This document shows positions 30,527-42,124 of a stretch of DNA of 64,000 nt, in pieces. This stretch comes from Prorocentrum cordatum (Eukaryota > Sar > Dinophyceae > Prorocentrales > Prorocentraceae). Under the pieces are notes generated by a model. It was given only the letters and a program-made list of their open reading frames with translations. It made no database searches and was not told the DNA's origin. Each line of letters opens with the position of its first letter. Within the stretch, counting starts at the first letter, position 1. The stretch lies in contig CAUYUJ010018893.1 in assembly GCA_963575745.1 (NCBI GenBank), positions 384,100-448,099 on the forward strand, given 5' to 3'. The translations under genes and the position numbers were made by a program.

Positions 30527-32720
30527 TTATAGTTCTCGATGGCGCACGCTCGCGGTTAAAGCTTCATGCACGCGAGCTCGAAGTCCTTGGCTGCCCTCGA
30601 CAAAAAGCCTCTGTGGCGCACTTGCTCGAAGTGCTCGCCCATACAGGCTCGGCAGCCTTTTACTGCCATCCTTGAGCTGTAAGCATTTCTTGCACTCCTT
30701 GGCTGCTTGCAGCGCTGCCTCGAGGTTGGCGTGCTTGGGCTCGGGCACGAACGGGTCCAGGGCCTTGCCCTTGGCCGCGGCCTTGGCCTTGCCCTTGGGC
30801 TTGGCGTCGCTCGCGTTCTTCAGCTTCTCGATCCACTCGTTACCTCGGGCGCAGATGTCGTCGATGCTGCTTGGCGGCTGGCGGCCCTCGCCGCGGAGCT
30901 CGCGCAGGGCGCGCTCGAACCACCTCGCCACCCACAATCCGCAGGACCACCCATCCACTTGGTATCTCGAGTTGCTCGGAGGGGGGCACTCCACCTCAGG
31001 CCCAAAGAGCTTGCGCAGGATTCTCGTGGCCGACTCCTTGGCGGACTCGGACGGCACCTTGAGAGAGTCTCGGTGCTCGATGGCCACGTCCTGGAATTCC
31101 TCCTCGGTCACCTTGAGGTACGCGTAGTGCATCGGGTTGTCGGACCAGACGCAGATGAGCAGAACCTCGGCGTTCTCGATCCTGTCGCGCCAGGCCTTCT
31201 GCTCCTCTTGCGCCTCGGCAGTGGCCGCGTCGTCGCCATGGTCTTCTCGAGCCCAGAGAACAGCAATCGTCGGCTCGATTAGCTCGACTCCTGGCGGCTG
31301 GCCAACTCGTTCCGCGATCTCGCCAATGAAAGCCTTCATCGTGCCGAGCTCGAGGGTCCTGTTCTTCTCGACGAGCTCGCAGTTGGTGATGGCTAGGTGC
31401 TTGGCCAGCTCGGTGCGCCTGGCCTTCCTCAGGGTTCGGTAATCCATCTTGGCGGGCTTGGCCTTCGCCCACTCCTCCTCGACCACGACCTCCCAGGCTC
31501 GAGGACCGACGGATGGGGGCGAACTCCGCTCGGTTTCCGCTGCCCTTCCGCTCGGCTTCCGCGCGAGTTCCCTTCCGCTCGGTTTCTGCGCCAACTTCCG
31601 CTCGGCTTCCGCTGGCCCTTCTGCTCGGCTTCCGCTCGCGCCCCATTGGCCCTCGAGCCTGGCTGGGGCGGATCTGGAAGATCGCCGACGCCTCGACCTC
31701 GAGCACTCGGAACTGGCACTCGCCCTCGGTGTCCATGACGCTCCAGACGTCTTGGATTCTCCCGCGCCTCCCCTCGTGGACGCACTCCTCGTTGACGCGG
31801 ATGCTCTCGCCGTGCCAGGGCGAGGCCTTGCACTCCTTGAGGCCCGCTTGGCCTCTCTTCTTGTCCTTGGCGCTCTGGTTCCGCTTGGCCTTCCCCTTCT
31901 GCTTGAACTTCTCCGCGAAGCTCCCCATCGGCTTGGGGGCTCGCCCCAACAGCTTCGCCTTGGCGATGCCTCGGCTCTTGCTGTCGAGGGCGTCTCGGCC
32001 ATCCTGGTTGCGCTTCGCCTTGTTCCACTTGGCCGCTAGCTTGCCCACGCACTGGCTTCGGAACTTGCTCGCCCACTTGTTCTTGCGGTTGATTCGCCGG
32101 TGGCGCACTCGGTCCGTGAGGGCGCGCGGGAACTGGATATCCTTGATGCGCTCCTCGGGCGGCCTGAGCATGTCTCGCTGCTCGTCTGTGAGCTCGAGGT
32201 GTAGCTCTGCAAGCTCGAGGAGGCAGGGGTTCTCGTCGTCCTCGTAGTCCTTCGGCAAGTCCTCGACTCGGAAGCACCCGCCGTCCAGTGCGCTCCAGTC
32301 GGGAATCGGGGGGGCGTTCTCGGGCCAGCTCGCAACCGCGCCGAGTCTCTCCTTGGCCAGTCTCGGCTCGATGCCTCGGCCAGGCTCGGTGGAGTAGCTC
32401 CACGGCCCCTCGCCTGTGACGACCTTCAGCTCGGTCTGCTCGGTCGGCCTCGCCGCGACTCCTCCCTCCTCCTTCTCCTCCTCCTTATCCTCTGAGACAT
32501 CCTCGTCTACTTGTTTCGCTTGAGATATCCTCGACGAATCACTCGTTTCGCTTGAGACATCCTCGTCGAACCTCTCGGTTCGCTTGAGACATCCTCGAGC
32601 AATTGCTGTTTTCGCTTGAGACATCCTTAAGAAACGCATCGTTTCGCTTGAGACATCCTTCAGTATATGCTTGTTTCGCTTGAGACATCCTCGAGTATAT
32701 GCTTGTTTCGCTTGAGACAT
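30527..32720 (-). CDS. Ulp1/C48-like cysteine protease, frame-disrupted
   Basis: Two overlapping minus frames together encode one protein. The N-terminal part (32720 to about 31600) starts in array repeats (MSQAKQAY...) and continues as a Lys/Arg/Glu-rich protein. The C-terminal part (about 31680-30527) holds a Ulp1-type catalytic core: His in NPMHYAYLKV (codon 31129-31127), Asp in EHRDSLKVP (31069-31067), and Gln and Cys in YQVDGWSCGLW (Cys 30943-30941), with the Gln-to-Cys spacing of six that Ulp1 proteases show. This family removes SUMO-like modifiers, or acts in DNA transposons. The frame changes inside a short GCCGAGCGGAAG repeat (about 31540-31690), by indel or an unrecognised intron. 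The only in-frame ATGs before the body lie in the array. It may be a pseudogene. Confidence 0.65.
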
Positions 32721-32735
32721 CCTCGGAATAGCTCA
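32500..32735 (-). repeat. ~33-bp tandem array, block 2, overlapping the gene start
   Basis: About seven units of the TTTCGCTTGAGACATCCTC type (plus strand), with fillers (AGAAACGCATCG, AGTATATGCTTG) in the same order as in the arrays at 44.2 and 51.4-53 kb. The minus reading frame runs from the array into the Ulp1-like gene. Confidence 0.95.
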
Positions 32736-32939
32736 TCCGCCTCGGCGCCCCCGGATAATCGTCCGCGGCGATAATAAAGTTCAGGCGGGCGGAGGAATGG
32801 AGAAAGCGACATGCAAAAACAACTATAAAAAGAAACAAAAAGAAATAAACAAGAAAAAGGAAAAAAAACAAAATGAAAAGAAAACAGAGGAGGAGGAGAA
32901 AGAAAAGGACAAATCTCAAGTTCAAATGCATTAGATTTT

Positions 32940-33160
32940 AGTTACAAGCGCTTTATGAACAATTAAAATGTTTAAGTGCTCGCGCAGGGTAGCTCATGTG
33001 CTTCATTTTCCATGGATAATCAACCCCAGGGATAAAAAAGTTCAGAGTTTATTTACAAGCGCTTTATGAACATTAAAATTGTTAAGTGCTCGTGTAGGTA
33101 GCTCATGTGCTTCAGTTTCCATGGATAATCAACCCCAGAGATCAAACAAATTCAGAGGGG
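32940..33160. repeat. ~105-bp dispersed repeat, copies 1-2
   Basis: Two consecutive copies of an element running from TTACAAGCGCTTTATGAA through GGGTAGCTCATG to GGATAATCAACCCCAG and AAGTTCAG. Other copies are near 33410, 37425, 42830, 43120, 43420, 43670, 47775, 48045 and 48290. They are joined by purine-rich linkers. Function unknown. Confidence 0.85.
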
Positions 33161-33172
33161 GGAGGGGGGGGG

Positions 33173-33272
<100 letters not shown>

Positions 33273-33679
33273 ATGAAGAAAAAGAAAGGAAGGACCTAAA
33301 GAGAGAAGATATATTTAAAAAGAAAAGTAGAATAATAAATGAAAAGGATAAAGAGAAGAGGAAAGGAGGATAAAACAAAATCTGAAGATTCAAATGTATT
33401 ATTTTTTATTTACAAGCGCTTTATGAAAATTAAAAAATTGTAAGTGCTCGCGCAGGGTAGCTCACGCGCCTCACTTTCCGTGGATAATCAACCCCAGGGA
33501 TGAACAAGTTCAGGGGCGCATGGGGAGAGATAGAGAGAGAAAAAGATAGAGAGTCAGACAGAAACAAAAACTAAGAGAAACATATAGGAATAAAAAAAGA
33601 AAAAAAGATAAACATGAAAAATGAAAACAAAAGGAAGAAGAACAAATGAAGAGGATAAGTAGAAGAGGAGAGGAGAACG

Positions 33680-34035
33680 ATTGCTTAGTTATTTTGCTGG
33701 AGACATCCCCAAACTATTGCTTGAGACATTTTCAAACTATTGCGCACTTCGCTTGAGAATCCTCAAACTATTGCATATTTCGCTTGAGACACCCTCAAAG
33801 TATTGCTTATTTCGCTTGAGACATCCTCGAACTGATTGTGTTTCGCGTGAGACATCCTCAAACAATTGCTTATTTGGCTGGAGGCATCCTCAAACTACTG
33901 CTTGAGACATCATAAAACTATCGCTATTTCGCTTGAAATATCCTCATCTTATTGCTTATTTCATGTGAGACATCTTCAAACTATTATCTATTTCGCTTGA
34001 GACATCTCAAAGTATTGCTTATTTCGCTTGACGCA
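33680..34035 (-). repeat. ~33-bp tandem array, block 3
   Basis: About 11 degenerate units of the CGCTTGAGACATCCTC type downstream of transposase copy 1. It is duplicated at 37690-38045. Confidence 0.95.
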
Positions 34036-34119
34036 ACATCGAAGAAATGCTCGGGGTCATCTTGGGATCCTTCTCGGCAATCCTCGAAGGGTTCTCTTGA
34101 ATTCGCCGGGGGGTGAAAC

Positions 34120-36471
34120 TCAAGGCTCGAGATATTCCTCCTCCTTGTTCTCCTCTTTCTCCTCCTCCTCCTCGCCGAGCGACTCCCTCTCCTCCTCGCC
34201 CTCCTCCTCCTCTTCCTCTTCTACTCCTCCGTCCATCCTCCTCCTCCTCCTCCATCTCCTCCTCCTCCTCCTCCTCCTCCTCCTCCTCCTCCCCCTCTCC
34301 CCCCCCCCCTCCTCCTCGTCCTCCGCCTCTCCCGGCCTCACTGCGAGCATGTGGTTCGCTTGCATGCCTTGCAGTGGGACGGTCTCGGCGCCCTTCTCGC
34401 GGAAGCGCTTGTGCGCCTCGGAGATGCAGTAGATGCACTCGCATGGCCCCCAATTGCTCGGGTACTTGTAGTTCTTCTCGGGCTCGGCCTTGACCTTCTG
34501 CATCCAGTCTTGCTCGATCGCCCAGTGGATCTCGGACTTCACCTCGCGAATGGTTGCCTTGAGCTGCGAGTGCTCGTGCGTGTCGGGTTCCTGGAGGAAG
34601 CTCGTCACGTCTGGAGCCATCGGCGCGTAGACGATCTGCTTGAGCCACGCTCGGAGCGCGACGGCCTCGGTCCACTGGCTCGAGAGACAGTCGGCGAACA
34701 CGAGAGCTTGGCCGTGCTCGGCTTGGATAAAGTCGATCGTCCAGCTCGCGATGAGCTCGTCGGTCCAAGCTCGAGCCTGGCCCCAGATGTCAATCTGCTC
34801 GACGATCTTGGCGCGCTGCTCGGGGTCGAACTCGAGGAGGGCTTGGCGCCAACCCTTGAGAATCTGGCCGATGTTCTCGCCTGCTCGGAAGACCTCGGCC
34901 TCGCCGTCGTTTCGCTCGTAACTGACGTCACGGAGCCACTTGCCGCTCTCGAGGTCCAGATCGGAGATCTTGCAGTGCCTCGCACAGGGCACTAGCAGGA
35001 TCGAGCGCTTCTTGTTCGACTTGGGGCCCTTGGCTGGGTCGAACCAATTCGCGACGCTCGATATGTTGATCAGCGTGAGGCGATACTTGTCGCCTGCGCT
35101 GGAGTACGCTTGCTCTACTTGCTCCTTCTGGTCGCCGTGCTCCTGGTAGAACCTGGTGTTCTCCATCTCCCAAGCTGCCTTGTCTGCCTCGGTCTGCGTC
35201 TCGCGGAACTTGCGGCGGAGCTTCTCGATTCGAGCCTTGTGGCTAGGACCCTCGAGCTCGTTCGCGTGGAGGTAGACCTTCTCCTCGCCCCTGAGCTTGA
35301 GCCACAGCGCGGTGGCGTCGACCGCGACGACGCTCGTGGCTTGCCTGTTCTCGATGAAGCTCTCGGTGTCCCCGACGAACATGGCGAGTTCCTCGGCCGT
35401 GCCCCTGGAAACGAGGCGGATGAAGCGGCCGCTCGTGGCCCACGTCGACTTGGCCTTGGACTCGGAAAGGCCCTTGTTGCGCTGCTCGGAGAGGCGTTGG
35501 TCTTTCCGTCCGACTGCTTGGAGCCTCGGGAGAACGGTCTCCTCGAACCACTTGGCGCCCTTGCGGCAGAGGTTGTTGATGTTGAGGGTCTCGAGCCGCT
35601 TGGTGACTCGGTTGAGGATCTGGGAGTTGAAGACGACGTGGCTCGCGTCCTTGAGGTGCTCTTGTTTGTCTCTCTCCCACTCGAGCTCGTACTTGAGTCT
35701 CGTTGAGATCGTCTTGTTGCGGACCTCGTGGCCGTGCATGCGCTCTCGTTTGAACCAGGCCTCGAGTCGGCCCACGACTCCCTCGAGGGGGCGCTTGGGG
35801 CATGCTCGGCCACGAGTGTAGCTCTGGATCCTCGCGCCTCGGCTCCTGTCTGCCTTGGCCTGATAGGCCCGAACTCGGCCGCAGGCTCGGGGGCCGTTCT
35901 TGCCGAGCCTCTCCGTGGCGACGAGCTTCTCGAAAGCTGTTCTCTTCTCGGTCCAGCTCTTGACCGTGAGGTAGGGCCCGTGCCACTTCTCGATGAGCTG
36001 CGCCTTGACGTTGCTCGGCAGCTGGCTGATGTCCGCGACCTCGTGCTTCTCGGCCTGCTTGCGCCAGTCGAGGACGACTTGAAGCTTGCACTGCGCTGGT
36101 GGGTCTCGGCGCAGGGTGGGAGCTGCCCGGGGCTTGTGCGCCCCCGTGCACTTGCGATGGGCGCCCTCGGGTCTGCCGCCCTTGGTCGCTCCTCGGGCGA
36201 CGCCTCGGCCGAAGTCGGCGGGGTCGAGCACCTCGCCCTCGGCGCTCGCCTTCGCTCGGCGCTCAGCTGCGGCTGCGAGGCGTTCCTTCTCGGCCTGCTC
36301 CGCCTCGAGCCTCTTGTGCTCGAGATCCTTGAAGAAATTGCTCTTGGCCTCCTCGGACAAGCGAGGCGAGGCTCGAAGCTTCTCGCGGGGGGTCGGAGTG
36401 TCCGCCGGGCTCGGGCTTGAAAGGCCCCACAAGCTCGACAAGCTTGACTGCCGCTTGACAGGCGTGCTCAT
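34120..36471 (-). CDS. pogo/CENP-B-like (DDE_1 type) transposase, copy 1
   Basis: 783 aa from ATG 36471 (MSTPVKRQSS). A Ser/Pro and charged N-terminus precedes a first helix-turn-helix region (about 125-185) and a CENP-B-type DNA-binding region (about 228-320, RLEAWFKRERMHGHEVRNK). The DDD catalytic core follows: D385 in VAVDATALWLKL, D594 in VFADCLSSQW and D630 in TSFLQEPD, with 35 residues between the last two. The APMAPDVTSFLQEPD segment matches the iPp.tT..lQPlD signature of pogo-type enzymes. The C-terminus is a Glu/Arg tail from a CTC repeat. The expected role is cut-and-paste transposition. A spliced-leader relic lies 81 nt upstream of the ATG, so this copy may descend from a retroposed mRNA. 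No terminal inverted repeats were found around it. Confidence 0.75.
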   Translation of the reverse strand: MSTPVKRQSSLSSLWGLSSPSPADTPTPREKLRASPRLSEEAKSNFFKDLEHKRLEAEQAEKERLAAAAERRAKASAEGEVLDPADFGRGVARGATKGGRPEGAHRKCTGAHKPRAAPTLRRDPPAQCKLQVVLDWRKQAEKHEVADISQLPSNVKAQLIEKWHGPYLTVKSWTEKRTAFEKLVATERLGKNGPRACGRVRAYQAKADRSRGARIQSYTRGRACPKRPLEGVVGRLEAWFKRERMHGHEVRNKTISTRLKYELEWERDKQEHLKDASHVVFNSQILNRVTKRLETLNINNLCRKGAKWFEETVLPRLQAVGRKDQRLSEQRNKGLSESKAKSTWATSGRFIRLVSRGTAEELAMFVGDTESFIENRQATSVVAVDATALWLKLRGEEKVYLHANELEGPSHKARIEKLRRKFRETQTEADKAAWEMENTRFYQEHGDQKEQVEQAYSSAGDKYRLTLINISSVANWFDPAKGPKSNKKRSILLVPCARHCKISDLDLESGKWLRDVSYERNDGEAEVFRAGENIGQILKGWRQALLEFDPEQRAKIVEQIDIWGQARAWTDELIASWTIDFIQAEHGQALVFADCLSSQWTEAVALRAWLKQIVYAPMAPDVTSFLQEPDTHEHSQLKATIREVKSEIHWAIEQDWMQKVKAEPEKNYKYPSNWGPCECIYCISEAHKRFREKGAETVPLQGMQANHMLAVRPGEAEDEEEGGGERGRRRRRRRRRRRRWRRRRRMDGGVEEEEEEEGEEERESLGEEEEEKEENKEEEYLEP

Positions 36472-36551
36472 CGCACTCGAGGCGCGACAGGCTCGAAAGG
36501 CTTGCTGGAGCGGTGGCCTGCTCGAGAGGTTCGAAAGCCTTGCTCGAAAGG

Positions 36552-36570
36552 CTTGAGCCAAAGAGGCTAA
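36552..36570 (-). other. spliced-leader relic upstream of transposase copy 1
   Basis: Minus strand TTAGCCTCTTTGGCTCAAG aligns without gaps to the leader 3' part GTAGCCATTTTGGCTCAAG with 16 of 19 matches. It lies 81 nt upstream of ATG 36471. Confidence 0.7.
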
Positions 36571-36654
36571 TCACGAATGGTGTTATCGAGTCGATGCTTG
36601 TCGAGTCGATGCTTGGGCATCGCTGCTGGATCTGCTTGAATAAGCATCTGGCGC

Positions 36655-36825
36655 CGTTGCTTGAGATTCCCTCGAATCAACATTTGGCCTCGCTCGAGAC
36701 GTTCTTGAATTGTTCGCTTCGCCCCAGACATCCTTGAAAACATGCTTGATTCGCTTGAGACAGCTTCGAAGAAACGCTGGGCTCGCTTGAGACATGCTCG
36801 AAGGTCTCGTTGTCTGGTTCTGCTC
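36655..36825 (-). repeat. degenerate ~33-bp array upstream of transposase copy 1
   Basis: About five degraded units (GCTTGAGATTCCCTCG, GCTTGAGACAGCTTCG and similar) between the leader relic and the (GA)n tract. Repeated at 40665-40830 and, without the gene, at 41664-41835. Confidence 0.85.
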
Positions 36826-36884
36826 TCTGAGCAGCCATCTGCTTGAGCAGCTCTGCTTCAGCAGCTCACCTTGAGCAGAGAGAG

Positions 36885-37283
<399 letters not shown>

Positions 37284-37689
37284 TTAAAGAAAAAGAAAGG
37301 AAGGATCTAAAGAGAGAAGATATATTTAAAAAAGAAAAGTAGAATAGTAAATGAAAAGGATAAAGAGAAGAGGAAAGGAGGATAAAACAAAAAATCTGAA
37401 GATTCAAATGTATTAAATTTTATTTACAAGCGCTTTATGAAAATTAAAAAATTGTAAGTGCTCGCGCAGGGCAGCTCACGCGCCTCACTTTCCGTGGATA
37501 ATCAACCCCCGGGATAAACAAGTTCAGGGGCGCATGGGGAGAGATAGAGAGAGAAAGAGATAGAGAGTCAGACAGAAACAAAAACTAAGAGAAACAAATA
37601 GGAATAAACAAAAAGAAAAAAAGATAAACATGAAAAATGAAAACAGAAGGAAGAATAACAAATGAAGAGGAGAAGTAGAAGAGGAGAGG

Positions 37690-38045
37690 AGAACGATTGC
37701 GTAGTTATTTTGCTGGAGACATCCCCAAATTATTGCTTGAGACATTTTCAAACTATTGCGCATTCCGCTTGAGAATCCTCAAACTATTGCATATTTCGCT
37801 TGAGACACCCTCAAAGTATTGCTTATTTCGCTTGAGACATCCTCGAACTGATTGTGTTTCGCGTGAGACATCCTCAAACTATTGCTTATTTGGCTGGAGG
37901 CATCCTCAAACTACTGCTTGAGACATCATAAAACTATCGTTATTTCGCTTGAAATATCCTCATCTTATTGCTTATTTCATGTGAGACATCTTCAAACTAT
38001 TATCTAGTTCGCTTGAGACATCTCAAAGTATTGCTTATTTCGCTC
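37690..38045 (-). repeat. ~33-bp tandem array, block 4
   Basis: Near copy of 33680-34035, downstream of transposase copy 2. Confidence 0.95.
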
Positions 38046-38239
38046 GACGCAACATCGAAGAAATGCTCGGGGTCATCTCGGGATCCTTCTCGGCAATCCT
38101 CGGAGGGTTCTCTTGAATTCGCTGGGGGGTGAAGCTCAAGGCTCGAGATATTCCTCCCCCTTGTTCTCCTCTTTCTCCTCCTCCTCCTCGCCGAGCGACT
38201 CCCTCTCCTCCTCCTCGCCCTCCTCCTCCTCTTCCTCTT

Positions 38240-40480
38240 CTACTCCTCCGTCCATCCTCCTCCTCCTCCTCCATCTCCTCCTCCTCCTCCTCCTCCTCCT
38301 CCTCCTCTCCTCCCCCCCTCCTCCTCGTCCTCCGCCTCCCCCGGCCTCGCTGCGAGCATCTGGTTCGCTTGCATGCCTTGCAGTGGGACGGTCTCGGCGT
38401 TCTTCTCGCGGAAGCGCTTGTGCGCCTCGGAGATGCAGTAGATGCACTCGCATGGCCCCCAATTGCTCGGGCACGTGTAGTTCTTCTCGGGCTCGGCCTT
38501 GACCTTCTGCATCAAGTCTTGCTCGATCGCCCAGTGGATCTCGGACTTCACCTCGCGAGTGGTTGCCTTGAGCTGCGAGTGCTCGCGCGCGTCGGGTTCC
38601 TGGAGGAAGCTCGTCACGTCTGGAGCCATCGGCGCGTAGACGATCTGCTTGAGCCACGCTCGGAGCGCGACGGCCTCGGTCCACTGGCTCGAGAGACAGC
38701 CGGCGAACACGAGAGCTTGGCCGTGCTCGGCTTGGATAAAGTCGATCGTCCAGCTCGCGATGAGCTCGTCGGTCCAAGCTCGAGGCTGGCCCCAGATGTC
38801 AATATGCCCGAAGATCTTGGCGCGCTGCTCGGGGTCGAACTCGAGGAGGGCTTGGCGCCGACCCTTGAGAATCTGGCCGATGTTCTCGCCTGCTCGGAAG
38901 ACTTCGGCCTCGCCGTCGCTTCGCTCGTAACTGACGTCACGGAGCCACTTGCCGCTCTCGAGGTCCATATCGGAGATCTTGCAGTGCCTCGCACAGGGCA
39001 CTAGCAGGATCGAGCGCTTCTTGTTCGACTTGGGGTCCTTGGTTGGGTCGGACCAATTCGCGACGCTCGATATGTTGATCATCGTGAGGCGATACTTGTC
39101 GCCTGCGCTGGAGTACGCTTGCTCGACTTGCTCCTTCTGGTCGCCGTGCCCCTGGTAGAACTTGGTTTTCTCCATCTCCCAAGCTGCCTTGTCTGCCTCG
39201 GTCTGCGTCTCGCGGAACTTGCGGCGGAGCTTCTCGATTCGAGCCTTGCGGCTAGGACCCTCGAGCTCGTTCGCGTGGAGGTAGACCTTCTCCTCGCCCC
39301 TGAGCTTGAGCCACAGCGCGGTGGCGTCGACCACGACGACGCTCGTGGCTTGCCTGTTCTCGATGAAGCTCTCGGTGTCCCCGACGAACATGGCGAGTTC
39401 CTCGGCCGCGCCCCTGGAAACGAGGTGGATGAAGCGGTCGCTCGTGGCCCACGTCAACTTGGCCTTGGACTCGGAAAGGCCCTTGTTGCGCTGCTCGGAG
39501 AGGCGTTGGCCTTTCCGTCCGACTGCTTGGAGCCTCGGGAGAACGGTCTCCTCGATCCACTTGGCGTCCTTGCGGCAGAGGTTGTTGATGTTGAAGGTCT
39601 CGAGCCGCTTGGTGACTCGGTTGAGGATCTGGGAGTTGAAGACGACGTGGCTCGCGTCCTTGAGGTGCTCTTGTTTGTCTCTCTCCCACTCGAGCTCGTA
39701 CTTGAGTCTCGTTAAGATCGTCTTGTTGCGGACCTCGTGGCCGTACATGCGCTCTCGTTTGAACCAGGCCTCGAGTCGGCCCATGACTCCCTCGAGGGGG
39801 CGCTTGGGGCATGCTCGGCCACGAGTGTAGCTCTGGATCCTCGCGCCTTGGCTCCTGTCTGCCTTGGCCTGATAGGCCCGAACTCGGCCGCAGGCTCGGA
39901 GGCCGTTCTTGCCGAGCCTCTCCGTGGCGACGAGCTTCTCGAAAGCTGCTCTCTTCTCGGTCCAGCTCTTGACCGCGAGGTAGGGCCAGTGCCATGTCTC
40001 GATGAGCTGCGCCTTGGCGTTGCTCGGCAGCTGGCTGATGTCCGCGACCTCGTGCTTCTCGGCCTGCTTGCGCCAGTCGAGGACGACTTGAAGCTTGCAC
40101 TGCGCTGGTGGGTCTCGGCGCAGGGTGGGAGCTGCCCGGGGCTTGTGCGCCCCCGTGCACTTGCGATTCGCGCCCTCGGGTCTGCCGCCCTTGGTCGCTC
40201 CTCGGGCGACGCCTCGGCCGAAGTCGGCGGTGTCGAGCACCTCGCCCTCGGCGCTCGCCTTCGCTCGGCGCTCAGCTGCGGCTGCGAGGCGCTCCTTCTC
40301 GGCCTGCTCCGCCTCGAGCCTCTTGTGCTCGAGATCCTTGAAGAAATTGCTCTTGGCCTCCTCGGACAAGTGAGGCGAGGCTCGAAGCTTCTCGCGGGGG
40401 GTCGGAGTGTCCGCCGGGCTCGGGCTTGAAAGGCCCCACAAGCTCGACAAGCTTGACTGCCGCTTGACAGGCGTGCTCAT
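38240..40480 (-). CDS. pogo/CENP-B-like transposase, copy 2, probably catalytically dead
   Basis: 746 aa from ATG 40480, very similar to copy 1 throughout. Catalytic D385 (VVVVDATALW) and D630 (LQEPD) are kept. The second Asp is Gly (VFAGCLSSQW): GAC in copy 1 at 34692-34690 is GGC here at 38701-38699. The acidic tail also differs: a length change in the CTC tract shifts the frame to a Gly run and an early stop at 38240, so the last ~40 residues of copy 1 are lost. The Asp-to-Gly change should abolish transposase chemistry. The protein could still bind DNA. A leader relic lies 81 nt upstream, as in copy 1, so the duplication came after that insertion. Confidence 0.75.
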   Translation of the reverse strand: MSTPVKRQSSLSSLWGLSSPSPADTPTPREKLRASPHLSEEAKSNFFKDLEHKRLEAEQAEKERLAAAAERRAKASAEGEVLDTADFGRGVARGATKGGRPEGANRKCTGAHKPRAAPTLRRDPPAQCKLQVVLDWRKQAEKHEVADISQLPSNAKAQLIETWHWPYLAVKSWTEKRAAFEKLVATERLGKNGLRACGRVRAYQAKADRSQGARIQSYTRGRACPKRPLEGVMGRLEAWFKRERMYGHEVRNKTILTRLKYELEWERDKQEHLKDASHVVFNSQILNRVTKRLETFNINNLCRKDAKWIEETVLPRLQAVGRKGQRLSEQRNKGLSESKAKLTWATSDRFIHLVSRGAAEELAMFVGDTESFIENRQATSVVVVDATALWLKLRGEEKVYLHANELEGPSRKARIEKLRRKFRETQTEADKAAWEMEKTKFYQGHGDQKEQVEQAYSSAGDKYRLTMINISSVANWSDPTKDPKSNKKRSILLVPCARHCKISDMDLESGKWLRDVSYERSDGEAEVFRAGENIGQILKGRRQALLEFDPEQRAKIFGHIDIWGQPRAWTDELIASWTIDFIQAEHGQALVFAGCLSSQWTEAVALRAWLKQIVYAPMAPDVTSFLQEPDAREHSQLKATTREVKSEIHWAIEQDLMQKVKAEPEKNYTCPSNWGPCECIYCISEAHKRFREKNAETVPLQGMQANQMLAARPGEAEDEEEGGRRGGGGGGGGGGDGGGGGGWTEE

Positions 40481-40560
40481 CGCACTCGAGGCGCGACAGG
40501 CTCGAAAGGCTTGCTGGAGTGGTGGCCTGCTCGAGAGGTTCGGAAGCCTTGCTCGAAAGG

Positions 40561-40579
40561 CTTGAGCCAAAGAGGCTAA
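40561..40579 (-). other. spliced-leader relic upstream of transposase copy 2
   Basis: Identical to the relic at 36552-36570 (TTAGCCTCTTTGGCTCAAG on the minus strand), inherited through the tandem duplication. Confidence 0.7.
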
Positions 40580-40664
40580 TCACGAATGGTGTTATCGAGT
40601 CGATGCTTGTCGAGTCGATGCTTGGGCATCGCTGCTGGATCTGCTTGAAATAAGCATCTGGTGC

Positions 40665-40830
40665 TGTTGCTTGAGATTTCCTCGAATCAACATTTGGCCT
40701 CGCTCGAGACGTTCTTGCAGAATTGTTCGCTTCGCCTCAGACATCCTTGAAAACATGCTTGATTCGCTTGAGACATCTTCGAAGAAACGCTGGGTTCGCT
40801 TGAGACATGCTCGAAGGTCTCATTGTCTGG
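40665..40830 (-). repeat. degenerate ~33-bp array upstream of transposase copy 2
   Basis: Counterpart of 36655-36825. Confidence 0.85.
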
Positions 40831-40887
40831 TTCTGCTCTCTGAGCAGCCATCTGCTTGAGCAGCTCTGCTTCAGCAGCTCACCTTGA

Positions 40888-41660
<773 letters not shown>

Positions 41661-41663
41661 AGG

Positions 41664-41905
41664 ATAATCATGTTGCTTGAGATTTCCTCGAATCAACATT
41701 TGGCCTCCCTCGAGACGCTCTTGCAGAATTGTTCGCTTCGCCTCAGACACCCGTGAAAACATGCTTGGTTCGCTTGAGACATCTTCGAAGAAACACTGGG
41801 TTCGCTAGAAACATCCTCGAAGGTCTCATTCTCTGGCTCTGCTCTCTGAGCAGCCATCTGCTCGAGCAGCTCTGCTTCAGCAGCCCACCTCGAGCAGGGA
41901 GAGAT
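41664..41905 (-). repeat. third, truncated copy of the transposase upstream segment
   Basis: Matches 36650-36890 and 40660-40890 (from GTTGCTTGAGATTTCCTCG to CAGCAGCCCACCTCGAGCAG) but lacks the gene. Flanked by (GA)n tracts on both sides. Confidence 0.88.
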
Positions 41906-42112
41906 AGCGAGAGAAAGAGGAGAGAGGGAGGGAGAGAGAGAGAGAGATGAAAGAGAGAGATGAAAGAGAGAGATGAAAGAGAGAGATGCAAGAGAGAGAT
42001 GAAAGAGAGAGAAGAAAGAGAGAGATGAAAGAGAGAGAGAGAGAGAAGGGAGAAGAGAGAAGAGAGAAGAGAGAAGAGAGAAGGGAGAGAGAGAGAGAGA
42101 GAGAGAGGGGTG
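41906..42112 (+). repeat. (GA)n / GATGAAA microsatellite
   Basis: GA repeats with GAGAGATGAAA-type units. Confidence 0.95.
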
Positions 42113-42124
42113 AGACTCTCTCTC

